Assembly: GCA_013396915.1 (NCBI GenBank)
Contig: VWZL01005135.1
Span: forward strand, 1-64,000
Direction of reading: 5' to 3'
Length of the DNA stretch: 64,000 bases
Source of the DNA: Stercorarius parasiticus
Taxonomy: Eukaryota; Chordata; Aves; Charadriiformes; Stercorariidae
Both the position numbers and the translations under genes were made by a program. How positions within the stretch are numbered: position 1 is the stretch's first letter; each line of letters begins with the position of its first letter. Shown here one piece after another: positions 1 through 11,500 of the stretch. The notes beneath the pieces are model-generated. The model worked only from the letters and a program-made list of their open reading frames with translations. It was not told the DNA's origin and did not search any database.

Positions 1-206
1 CCTGGGGAACACCGCTAGTTACATGCCTCCAAATGGACTCTGTGCTGCTGGATCACAACCCTCTGAGCTCTGCCATTCAGCCAGTTCTCAGGCCACCTCA
101 CTGCCCACTCATCTAAACACACTTCCTAAGCTCTCCTATGAGGATGTTATGGGAGACAGTGTCAAAACCCTTGCTGAAGTTGAGGTAGTTTTTGTCCATC
201 CATTGG
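1..206 (-). mobile_element. CR1 ORF2 fragment (reverse transcriptase), decayed, cut by window edge
   Basis: Read on the minus strand, this stretch follows the reverse-transcriptase part of CR1 ORF2. Positions 113-199 encode NYLNFSKGFDTVSHNILIG, which matches the RT motif A region (FSKAFDTVSHNIL type). Beyond a stop codon the reading continues as WMAELRGL...SIWRHVTSGVPQ toward the left edge, matching the segment between motif A and the GVPQGS motif in the expected order. Several stops interrupt it, so it is a dead relic. It continues past base 1, so its length is unknown. Similarity is lost near 206, which I take as the 5' truncation. Family assignment rests on motif order and on remembered avian CR1 sequence, not on a search. 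Confidence 0.8.
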
Positions 207-1194
207 TCTCCTGGCAGGGCCGGGGGCAGCAGCCAGGCGAGCAGGCAGCGTTCCCTGCCTGCTCCGGGACTTGGCCTCGCTCGGCATGTGCAGGAGGAGC
301 CAGAGGGAGGGAGGGCAAAGCTGTTCCCAGCATATTTTTCTGCTTTGACACACCTGCGAGCCCTCAGAGCGCTGCATCTGGGTGCCCAGCACCCCGCCGG
401 CTCTCCAGCCTGCGTCCCTCCGGCAGCGGCACACAGGGCCAGCTTCTCCAGGTACCTGGCTAGGAGCAGCACAGGACGAGTGTGCAGGGCAGGTGGAGGT
501 TTCTGGGGGGGTGTCTCGCCATCCCCGATGTGTGGAGCAGTAAAAGCTGCCTGGGGGTACGATCTCGGCACTTAGCAAGGTCTCACAACTGGTTCAGGCT
601 CTTGGTGCTGCCGGTCCGGAGCCTGGAAAAATCAGCTGTGGCGCAACCGCCTTGGACATGTGTAAGACGAGCCCCAGACCCCTGACATCCAAAGCTGGCC
701 TTTAGTTTAATAAAGAAAAGCTCCTATGACAGAGATACCACATTCACAACACCTCAGACAGCTCGCCAGCAGCCTGACAAGGGACATACTTTGCGTCTTG
801 GTCTGTGTGTTACCATCCACCAAGTCCGGGAGAAACCCAACGAGGCACGGTGCTCGCACAGCCCATTGCCATGCACCGCTGTGCGACTCACATCGTGGAG
901 GTGGAGTTGGGACTCCCTCCCTGAGATGGCCCCTTCCCAGCAGGGCAGGACCATGGGTGGCAGGACCACCCTCATGCCCAGCTGACCTGCTGAGATCGGC
1001 TCCTCCTCCTCACTCTGAGATGAAGATGCCGAAGGGGCAGCGGCATCCTTGGCAGCGTGGGAAGGGAGCTCCTGGAGAACCTGGGAGGCTCCAGGTGTTT
1101 GCTGGCTCCTGCCTGTGCCTCAGAGGGTCCCCTGTAGAGTGTCTGCTCCTCTCACCTGGGCAGCACCAACCCCCTGACAGAGCCTTGGCCTTCT
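207..1194. other. No gene seen; unannotated GC-rich sequence
   Basis: GC-rich single-copy-looking DNA. Short open frames exist on both strands but overlap one another and show no domain, signal peptide or splice context. An AATAAA hexamer occurs near 707 but nothing resembling a terminal exon precedes it. I see no recognisable element. Confidence 0.5.
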
Positions 1195-1450
1195 ACTCCC
1201 ACTGCCTCCCACCGCCTCCCACCTGGTCACCCCACTCCCACCATGTCCAACCTGGTAACCCCACTCCCACCATCTCCACACCAGTCAATTCCAATCTGGT
1301 CACCCCATTCCCACCATCACCAGCCTGCTCATCCCACGCTGACCTTCCCCACACCCATCAGCCCCACTCCCATCACCTCCAGTATGGTCACCCCACTCCC
1401 ATCACGTCCAGTATGGTCACCCACCCCACTTCCATCACGACCGCACTGAT
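1195..1450. repeat. 29-bp degenerate minisatellite
   Basis: A C-rich tandem array whose core is GGTCACCCCACTCCCA followed by YCAYSTCCA. Core starts fall at about 1224, 1253, 1298, 1386 and 1415. The spacing is 29 bases, or close to a multiple of 29 where intervening copies have decayed (1298 to 1386 is 88). About seven to eight units are present. It has no flanking mobile-element signature. The open frames through it (for example 1243-1449, +) are by-products of a stop-poor repeat and are not called as genes. Confidence 0.75.
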
Positions 1451-4400
1451 CATCTCCTCTCCAACCACTTCCACATGTATTCAACACCAAGCTCTTCCCT
1501 GACCTGTTATTTCCCTTGTGCTGTGCCGTTCCGCCTCGGGAGGCACTTCTAGCTCGCTCCTCTCCAGTTCACTCACTCATCGCTCACGTTCGCTCTGGGC
1601 TCTCTTGCCCTGCCAATGCCCACCCTGCAGCCCAGTGCCAAGAGTATTTCCCTGCCTAACCCTTCTGAGAGCTCGTCACCAGCCAGCCCACAGGGAACTC
1701 GCCTCTCCCTTCAGCTCCCTTCTGAGTCACTCCCAGCCACCTTCTCCTCTTGGATTTAGCAAAACCCACCCAGTCCTTTCGATTCATTCTCTTTTTCCCC
1801 CCAGCCAAAGTTTTGCAACATTTTTTTCTACTTCTGGGGAGCAGTTGAGCAGGCAGCAGCCTTCCAGTGGCCCTACAACAGCAAACCCGGACGTGTGCCC
1901 TGTGCTTTCACTCAGCCCTATGTCAAAAAGCCACGATGAGCGGAGACAGCCCATAAACAAACCCATTTCTGTCACACCCGGTGGCATTGATAAGAAAAGG
2001 AGCAAAGCTCTGGCAGCATCTCAGCAGCCAGGGCTCCCTGATCCCGCACACAGGACTGTCCAAACTCCAACTCCAGCCTGGAGCCGCAGCCCCGTGGGGC
2101 TCGGGCAGCAGCAAACGCACCCGCACATGGATGGCAAATGGTTGAAAGCGGATTTGACATTTTGCAGAACGGAAGGGGAAGGAGCGGTGCTGGGGACGGT
2201 GGGGAAATAACCTCCCGCAGGGCCCTGGCTGATGGCAGAGGTTTCCATCCTGCCTCTCGGCTCTGCGTGACGTTTGACAGGATGGGGTTGGCACAAGACT
2301 GTGCACCAAGGACCACCCCGAGCCCAGCGCGACGGCAATGCTGCTCCTGGTGGGCTGCTCCTGCAGCAGGTCCCTGCAACCACCCGCTGCCCTGGTCAGG
2401 CTGCTCTGCTGGCGCTGGAAGGGGGCATGTGGCTCCTTCACCGCTCAGGCCATGGGCTGAGGGACAGATGGTCCCCCCAGAACATGGGCCACTGGCATCT
2501 TTGGGCAACCTACAGGAGCAGCCCAAGAGCCCGGCGAGAGCCTCACGCAGAGGCTGGCACCATTCCTCACCTCAGGGTGGTCCCCGTGAGTGTGGGACTG
2601 CTCCAAAGGCTGTCCCCCCCCGGGCACCAAGCGGGTAGGAAAGGAGTCAGGCATGAAGGCCAGATCCTGCGCACCCTGACAGGGTATGAAAGGGCTGCAC
2701 AACCCTTGCTTGGGTAAGGAGGGCTCTGGGAATGAGCTGTGGCTTGGGACGTGCTGGCAGGGCTGGCAGGGAGTGTGCAGCCCTCACACCGCCTGCCAGA
2801 CCCAGGGGGGATGACCCCGAGCACCCCCCCAGTGAGTGTCACCCCAAAACCCAGTCTATCCCCTCCTGGGCACGTTGGCTGTCACCAGATGGGCAAGGTG
2901 GCCCGCAGCCAGATGGGCAGGGGGATGGTGGCATGTGAGGCAGCACATGTCACAACATGGCCAGGCTCAGCAGGTCGCTGCCCAACACCTCGGGGGTGGT
3001 CAGGAGGGCTCCCGTGGGGCAGGCAGCAGCCCCAGGGTGGGGGGCAGTGGGCACAGGGTCGCAGGCAGCGCGCAGGCAGCAGGCAGGCAGAGAAGGAGGA
3101 GCGCTCAGAGGGCGCGGGCAGCCCCTGCCTGCAGATCCCACGGTGCGGTGAGTTTGTTTGCTTGGCGTCTCGCTGCAGGTGTGCCAGGAGCCAGCAGCCG
3201 CCACGGCGTGCCACGGCCTGGCCCTGCGGATGTGGCTTCTGACTCGCACACAGCTACCGCGCTGGCAGCAGCCACCCTCCCCGGGGAGCTCCGTGGTGCC
3301 CCCACGGTGGCTCCATCTTTGGGCTCCAAGCTGGGATGCCTTTGGGCTGGACGCTGACCCTTCCCTCAGGGCTGGGCACTTTCCATGCGCCCTGGGCTTA
3401 TCCACACATCCCAGCGCCTGCCAGCAGCTGCCTGCCACAGGCAGCCAGCGGGACCCTGCCTGCATGCCCAGGGTCCTGCTTGGTGGCTCTGGAAAATGAA
3501 ACTGTCACCCCATCTCGGGCAGAGCCCGTCATGACCCAGGGCCGGGGTGCTGCTCTGAGAGGGGGCTTTGGGAGCAGAGCAGAGCGAGGGGCCCCTGTTT
3601 CCCCTTTGTTTCGCTTGGCCACCATCCCCAGGTGGGACAGGAGGGACACCGTGCACTCCACCCTGATGAGAAGCCAGTGGTGGCAGGGATGCCCCTCGCG
3701 GGCTCCACGGTGGCCGGGGGTGTGGAGGCGGAGCAGATATTTGCCTTTTCGATGCAGTTGTTGTCATTACTCTTACAATGAAGTCGGAACACGCTCTCCA
3801 TCACGTATATATCTCTCAGGGCCCAGGTGGATCCACCTCTCCCGAGGTCACCTTATTTTCCGGGTATCATTGCCACTATGCTGTCCCCTGGGTCTCTGTG
3901 GAGGCAGCAGCTGCTCAGATGTTCCAGATATGGAGGGCCACCACGTCACCAGAGGCCCCAGTTCAGGAGCAGATCTGCCCATGAGCCATCCTAACATTCC
4001 TCCTCTGATGATGAAGACACCCAGCCTCCCCAGGCTTTGCTCTCCTCAAAGCTCAAGATCTCACTTGACTCCTCCCCACCGTGAGCCAAGACTTGTCCTC
4101 GTCCTCACGGAGAGCATAAAAATCCCATGCTGTCACCTGCATTAGCTCAAACAGAGGCCAAGGATGTTGGGGAGAGAGTTGTTCTCAGTGCAGACCCTGC
4201 TCATCTCGCAGGGCCATCGGGATCAGGGAAGCTTCCTGACAAATGGAGCAGCAGTGGAGGGGACCACGGTGATGGTGGTCATATGGCTCGGCCAGGATGT
4301 CACCGTGGAAATGGCATGTCCTGCCAGTGAATTAGGTGACAGTCAGCCCCTCTGCACAATCCTCCCAGGCAGTCTGGGATGGTCCCTGCTGCAGATCATC

Positions 4401-7400
4401 CCTGTCACCACCGCCTGGAGGCAGAGCGGGAGGTCCCCACCGCTCCTCCATGGCATCACCTACCAGCCTCTGAGCAAAGGCGTCAGCATCTGTCCACACT
4501 GCCTGCACGTCTGCAGCAGGATGGAGGAAAATGCAGGTGATAGGGAACAATTTTAATCCCCAGAACCATGTTTCCAATCCATCCTGCCAGCGTTCTTCTC
4601 TCTAGACAGCCCCTGGCAGTGCTGGGACCAAGGCTGGTCACCTCTGGGACCGAAGCTGTATGGGTATGGCTGTAGGACACACTGAATGAAGGTGTATGGG
4701 CCACATGCTGCCACAAGGGCCCCAAACTGACTGAGAAACCTTTGGTAGAACAAGGGTGGAAAAAACAGGGATTTCGGTGAGGCCCAGGCTGGTGCCAAGC
4801 ACCTTTGGAAGGCTCTGACCATCCAACGCAATGGTTGGCCATGGTGGTACAGCTCTCCCACGGGGGAGCAGATGTGAAGCTGCACAGCTGGGCTCTGCCA
4901 GCATTTCCAGCACAGAGGAGCAGACAGGGAGCACCATCTCCTTTGAGAACAACCATGTGAGTTTCATCTTGAGGGAAAGCCCCAGCTCTTGCAGGACTTT
5001 TCCAAAAGGATCCCCAAAAACAGTCCCAGAAAGAAGCCATGCAAGCTGCTAACTGGGACCTCCAAGGGGGAAGCCCCCGGGAGCAGTCTGGCGATGAGCC
5101 GCTGCTGCTGGAGCAAGGAGAGACCCCAAGAGACCTTGTGCACCGATCCCCCGTGTTCCCAGCCTAACACCCCCGAGACGTGCTAACGTGACCCCAGCAT
5201 GTCGGTGACATGTGAGGTCACTGCGGTGACACAGACGTGTTCCTGGGAGAGCACCAACACCTCCATGTCTTCCCACTGCAGCAGGGGGCCTGGGAAGCTA
5301 CCTAGAGCATTGCACGCTTGTGTCATGCAAAAACAAGGTAAAAAGGGGGAATAATATACACGTAATCATGTGGCATTTTTTTAGGCTTTTGCTGGACCCA
5401 AGGGATTTGCTCTCTACTGTTTCAGTGGCCAACTGGAGGAGCGAAAGCTGGGACAGATGGCAAGAAGAGTGATCCAACCCCACCAAGTCTGTTTTTCTCT
5501 TTCGCTGATGAAGAGGACACCGGCAGGCAAGTGGTGGCAAAACTTTAATTTCACCCCGCAGAAAAAATACCTGCGAGTGGAAAATGCTGCTGGGCTCTTT
5601 GTGGAGGTCAAGTCAGGGAAGGAAGGTGTGTGCTCCATTCCTCACATTCCTCCCCAGCTCCCGGTGGCCGCACTCCCCAGGTCCAGCCGGGTGCCCAGGG
5701 GGTGATGGAGAGGGCGGAGGATCCTGTCCCGCAGCCTCGCTGCCCCACCAGCTGGGCAGGGTGCAGCATCTTCCCTTCTCAGTGTGGGGCAGAGGGATGG
5801 GACCCCATTTGGGTCCTAGAAATGAAACCTTTGATCTACGTGGTCAGCATCTTCAGAAACACTCGGGTGGGGGTCCCGCACAGGCAAACGCTGTGTCCCC
5901 GGGTGCCATCCCGCTGCACCCCAGCACCCTGCCATGTGCATGGCCGTCACGTTGCATCCCTATGGCCACATGCCGGAGCCTGCTTCAGAGCAGGGCACCA
6001 TGGGCTCATCCAAATATCCAGGCGTAGCCAGTGGGATGCCCTCTCCTCCGGACACCCTGCATTGTCCCTTCTCCTGCAACACCAAACACCAGAGGCAAAG
6101 CCATTGCGCTGCTGCGTGCTGCCGTCCCCGCGCTGCCCCGGCTCCCTCCCAGGCACATGCGCGAGGGCACCGCGCCAACAGCTAATGGGAAAGTTCAGGG
6201 TCGGGGCGAGCCGCGGGGAGAGGCACATAAAGGGCTCATTGTGCAGCAGGTCTCCCTCAGCTCTGCTCATACAGGGCGAGCAGTTCAACAACAAAACGCA
6301 GCCCAGAAATATGACAAGACACCTTTTTCCCAGGCTGCTGTTAAACTCTAATTAAACATTTCAGCACACTCAAGCAAGGGAATGTCTGCTTCTCAGGCCC
6401 AGGCGATCTCAGCTGGAAAACATCTCCTCCGCTGCAAACAGGCTTGTGCAGGTTGACCCAGAAAGATGCCCCTTGGGCCCAGGGATGATGCGAACCCACA
6501 TACCGGGGTGGGCAACCTGCTCCCATCCACCCACCTTTGGGCCAGCAAGCGGACTACTTGCTGCACCCCTCTCCGGAGGACGGGGCCGGGCTGGGGCAGC
6601 CCAAGAAGGGGCCATGCAGCCGGGCACACTGTGGGCAATGTCACCGCCAGCAGCCGCTGGCACTTCTCCCCGTCCCCAGCGTGGGAACTGGGAGTCCCTG
6701 CACCGAGGGAGCACGGCCCAGAGAAGCAAGAGGCAGCGTTTGCACCCGTGTCAGCCGCATGCAAAGGAGAGACAGGCGATAGCTGCTCCACCATAGCCCC
6801 AAATCTGGCCTTTACAACCCAGAAATTGCCCACCGATGAAAAGGGACCGTGACTCTGCCTTGCCCACGTGTCTGTGCAGCGCCTTAGGCAAGGTCAGTGC
6901 CTCTTCAGCCCATTGTCCCAGAAATACTTAATGTGATGCCTCACAGCAGCCATATAGCACAGCCCACACGCTCGGTCTTCAGACCTGGGAGGTGTTTGGA
7001 TCTCAGAGCCCCTATTTCAGTAAAGCAAATTCTTCTTGTGGCCAGTCCCTGGGGCCACTGGTTCCCCTCCCCAGGCCTGGACCACAGTTCGGCTCCCCGG
7101 CTCCAGGGTCTGGATATTTAAAAACAACCCAACAGACAGGCAAAATGTTGGATTCTCATTCTTTGGGTGCTTTGCGATACTGACCCGCAGGCACTCACCA
7201 TCATCACACCTCGCTGTGACATTTTGCTTGGTCTTAAGTAACTGCTTTCCCAAGCTGCCCCATCCCACCCCCTGCAGCCTCCTCTATGTCTGGGCAAGAC
7301 AATTGGGCTTAAGCCACTTTTCTGTCCCCCCAGGGAAGCAGAGGTGCTCCCAGCTTTCGTTTGACCCAGAAATCTCCAACGCTCAGCAGGCTGGAGGAGA

Positions 7401-8520
7401 TGACCAGCCTTGGGACAAAGGGGTCCCCGTGGAAAGCTCCAACCTGAAGCTCGTCTCCTTCCAAAATCACACCCTTTGCTTTCCTCTGGGTTTTCCAGGG
7501 AGCAGAGGACAGCCTGGCCCCGTGAGCAGCCAGCCCCGATCCCCCGAGAGGGGTTTGCTGCTGGCCCAGCGTGCCTGTGGGGCCGTGCACTGCCAGGGAG
7601 GGCAGGGAGGCACTGCCACCAGCCTCGTGTCACCGCAAACCAAGACGCGGGAACCAGAGCACACACTCCTCAAGCGGTGCTGGGCTGGAAAACCCAGCGA
7701 GGCCGGAGCTGGCATCCCGCTATTTCAAAGAACGAAGGAGAAAGAAAAGAGCACAAAAGAGCTGAGCAGTGAAGCCAGGCGCTGCTGGGAGCGAGGGGGG
7801 GCACAGGGACTCAGCCACTCAAAGTGAGCAGAGAGGGGCACAGCGGCTTGAAGACCCCCACCATGCATCACCTGGAAGCCCAGGACAGGTACGGCGATGG
7901 GGAACCGGCAAAGCCCAGCGAGTGCCGCAAGAGCCAGCCCTCCCCATGTTATTAAACACCGGCTTTGGCCATTAGTTGCAGTAATTCCTCACCACCTTGT
8001 TTCTAGCAGGCACATCCCGTACCTCCCAAAAACCCTCACTTGCTGCGATGCTCCGATGTGCGACCCAGCCACGCAGAGGGGACACGGCGGTGCTGAGCTG
8101 CTGGCACTGCTATAGCGCAGCCGCCGCTTCGCAGCGTCCCTCGTCCCCCCTGAGCACGGCCCAGCGGGAGCAGCACGCCGAGGGCAGGCGGCTCCGGCTC
8201 GCTGGGGACTTGCAAGCTGGTGGTTTCCCACGTGCAACCTCAGTAAGAAACAGGTCACTCAAGAAAGGGTTACTAGAAAAATCTGCCATTTCTAAGATTG
8301 CTAAGTAGTGGGAAGGTGTCTTGCCCCAAAAAGCTCGGAGCTGAGTGACTCCCGTGGATGACACTTGTAATTTGGCATCCCATGGGGGTGGAATTTGGCA
8401 AAACTGGTCTCTCCTGCTCCGAGGACATTCCAGCTCCCTGCATGGGCAGTCTGAATTAAACTCCCTCAGTAAATATAGCAGCCAGGGGTTTAATCCAGCT
8501 GGGACCCCCGCAGTTAGAAA
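1451..8520. other. No gene seen; intergenic or intronic sequence
   Basis: Seven kilobases with no recognisable exon, transposon or RNA gene. Small local duplications occur (CAGATGGGCA twice near 2886-2925; GCAGGCAG clusters near 3060-3095). A less GC-rich patch at 3735-3880 and another at 6235-6390 could be conserved noncoding DNA. A pyrimidine tract ending in CAG at about 5425 opens a short frame (CFSGQLEERKLGQMARRV), but no matching donor or known domain supports it as an exon. Confidence 0.45.
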
Positions 8521-8544
8521 AGCAGCAGCAGCAGCAGCAGCAGC
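8521..8544. repeat. (AGC)8 trinucleotide microsatellite
   Basis: Eight perfect AGC/CAG units. In the + frame 8345-8761 they would read as polyalanine, but that frame has no other coding evidence. The array is perfect, so it may be length-polymorphic between individuals. Confidence 0.95.
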
Positions 8545-11500
8545 GTGCTCCTCGGGGAGGCTCCCATCCCGCCCTGGCGAGGCTCTGTGTCCCCAGATGC
8601 TGCTGGCACTGTGGTCCCTGCCACCAGGCAGGCCATCACCCCTGCGAAACCTCACCCTGGCCTCTGGACTGCCCGTGCTGGGTGCTGTTACCCCGAGAAA
8701 ACGGCAACAGCGACCTGTATTCGGGACCCCTCCGGGATGGCACGTGGCTGCAGACAGCTGACAGCTCTGGAGGGGGCCACAGCCACGCACTGGGGTTGTC
8801 CCCATGTGCCACACGCTCGCAGGGCTCATCCCCCTCCTAAGCCGCTGCAGCAGGATGGCGGTGGAGGCTGTACTTAGGAAGGAATATTGATTTTTCTAGG
8901 AAAAGCAAGGCAGGGTGGCAGGGCCCTTAAATCCTCCCTGTGTGGCACCCAGGGTGTGCTGCGCTGCCCGAGCTCTGTGGGACACATCCAGCCCTGAACC
9001 CTGCTCCACCGAGGACGCCCCGTGGGGCACCATGAGCCCCAGTCCTGGCACAGACACAGCGACAAGGCAGCGAGGGAGGTGACAGCCAGGGGGACGCAGG
9101 TGAAGGGCACCCATCGTCGGGGCATTGCACACACCACGGGGGCTCACCCCCACCTCCCAGCCCCGGGGACCGCGTCCCCACCAGGCACCGTGACCCACAG
9201 CCTCCCCATGCTGCCCACGGCTGGGGAGATTTTGACGCCGTGCGCTGGTGATGGGGGGCTGGATCCTGCCTCATCGGCCGACTGTTTCCCAGGCTCTTCC
9301 AGCGGCTGCCCCCGCCGCGAGGACGTGTGTGCCGATGGGATGGGATCCGGGCGCGAGAGGGAAGCGGGGACAAAGGCGCTGCACCGCGCTGCTCCTCCTC
9401 CTCCCTGCTCTTGGCAGGGCCAGGGGACTCCGGCTGGGAAGGGAAAAGGTTCCCAGGGCGAAGGTGTTAAATACCCTTCTCCCGTGCTGCTGTCACCTCG
9501 CAGTCCCCGGGGTGTGAGAATCAGACTCTATTATCCCCTCATTAGGAACTAACATACTGTACTAACCTTTTCACATGAAAGCTACGGTCTGTTCACCAAC
9601 AAAAGCTGACGCTTGGTTCCCAGGAGTGGAAAAAAACCCAACCCCACAAGCACTTAGCGGGGGCTCTGGGGCCAGCCGTCCCCGCCGGCTCTGCGCAGAC
9701 CCTGCCGAGCCCTGCAGGATGCTCCGGGGGGAGGAAGGGGCTCTGGGAGTCGGGGGCCAGCCGGGCACACAGCCCCGGTGGAGTGGAGCAGGGAAAGCCC
9801 CCCTGGGGCGAAGGGTCCTTCTTCCAGACCCTGAGATGGCTGGGGTCCCCCCTGCCTGTTCCCCCCTGGGGAGGCATAGCTGGGGCTGTGGGTAGGGGTG
9901 CAAGGGGGACGCCCTCCCCTGGGGTTTGCGTTGCAGGGAGCCCTTCCCCATCAGGACACGCTGCCCTGGCTGTCCCCTAGAGAGGGGTCCCAGGGCTGGC
10001 AGATCCCCTTCAGCCACCGGAGCTGCTCCAGCTCACCCCCAGGCTTCCCTAGGGTTGAGGGTGGGGGGGACAGTTGCAGGACTTTGGTTCTTCACACACC
10101 ACTGACCAAAGCACGTTGGGATTTGCAAGAGCTGAAACTCCCACTTCTCTTCAGGCTACCCTGAGAGGTGGGAAGCAAGGCTGGAAAAGCGTCATTGTGC
10201 CATGGAAAAACTCATCTGCACAACGCCTGGGGCCCCAGGTCAGCATCTAGAGCGGCCAGGTTTTAAGAGGTTTTAAGAGCACTGAGCACGGTGGGTGATA
10301 GCCTCCCTGGGAAGCATGGGAACAGCGGGGACGGGATGTGCATCACTGTAGACCACACCTCCTTGCCCCAGACATTGGCAGGCATCGCCTGAGAAGGTGA
10401 ACAGTTGGGGTAACATCCTCCTTGCTCAGGCTTTTAATTAAATGAGACCCACCTGGGGCAACAATTTGAGCTTCTGCCCATCACATGCTGAGATAAAGAT
10501 GGGGCTAGAGGAAAGACCTTGAAATGAAAAGAGTTGTCCTGGTTTCTTCACTTTAAAAATATCTGCTCTGCTCCATTTTTTGCTGGAGACCTTTGACAGC
10601 TCAGGGAAGTGGGCCTGAGAGGTGCCCAGGGCCACAGCAGGTGCTGAATGCCTGGGGACACATCCCTGGGGACACATCCCTGCCTTCCCATGTGGCTGCG
10701 AAACCCCACAAATTCCAGCTTCACTCACCACCTTGCACCTCAACCAGCTCCACGCTTCTAACGAGGAAAGCAGGAGGAAGGAGGGATGCGTGCCCATTTC
10801 CCCCCCCCCGCCCCCCGCCATTGATTCCTTTCCTGCCTCCACCTGCAGTCAGCTGTGAAAGCAGCTCCCTCCCCGACCCCACAACCCACCCGTCCCTAAG
10901 GGCTGGGGGACTTTTCCATGTCCCCCAGCTAGCCACTGGCCCCTTCCCAGTGCCCCGGCGTGGGGCAGGGATGAGGTGACCCTCTGCCCGCCCCAGCTCT
11001 GCCGGCTGGTCCCGTTGCAAAGAGGCGGGTGGTTTTTGCATTGCACACACATGTTTATTAGATCCTGGCCCGAGCCCACTAAGCTGTTTCACACAGGCCG
11101 CCGGCGACAGCCTCCCGAGCTGTTTCGCTGACACGGGATGCTGCGAAGGTGTCAGCGGTGCTACACGCTGTTTTACAAAGTAATTGAATTAAAACCGGTG
11201 AAACGCTTCGGTGCTGCCTGGCTGCTCCTCTCGGCAGCGTGGCCGGGTGCAGCGGCCCGGGGTGGCCCGAAGCACACGCGGCTGCTCCCCGGGCTGCTCT
11301 TTTCGGAAGGTCACTTTTCTTCTCAGTTGCTGCAGTCAGATTTGGGTCATCAGGTTTGATCTAAACAAGTCAGAGGACTGGAATTCAGGGGGAAGCAGAA
11401 GCACGATAAACGCAGGCTGTCTCCCGGTGCGTTTCTGGGCTGGTTTCAGAAAAACTCTTGGTTCACTCGCGGTGTCCAGCAGACGGGCTGGGAGACCCGG

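Noticed and set aside
726..1502. 258-codon + strand ORF
   Set aside because: Runs through the 29-bp minisatellite; no domain, poor composition, and overlapping frames on both strands. Chance ORF in stop-poor DNA.
3336..4145. 269-codon + strand ORF
   Set aside because: No recognisable domain, no splice or promoter context, and Pro/Ser/Arg-rich as expected from GC-rich noncoding DNA.
5425..5705. Acceptor-like CTGTTTCAG followed by an open frame
   Set aside because: Short pyrimidine tract, no good donor, and no recognised protein family.
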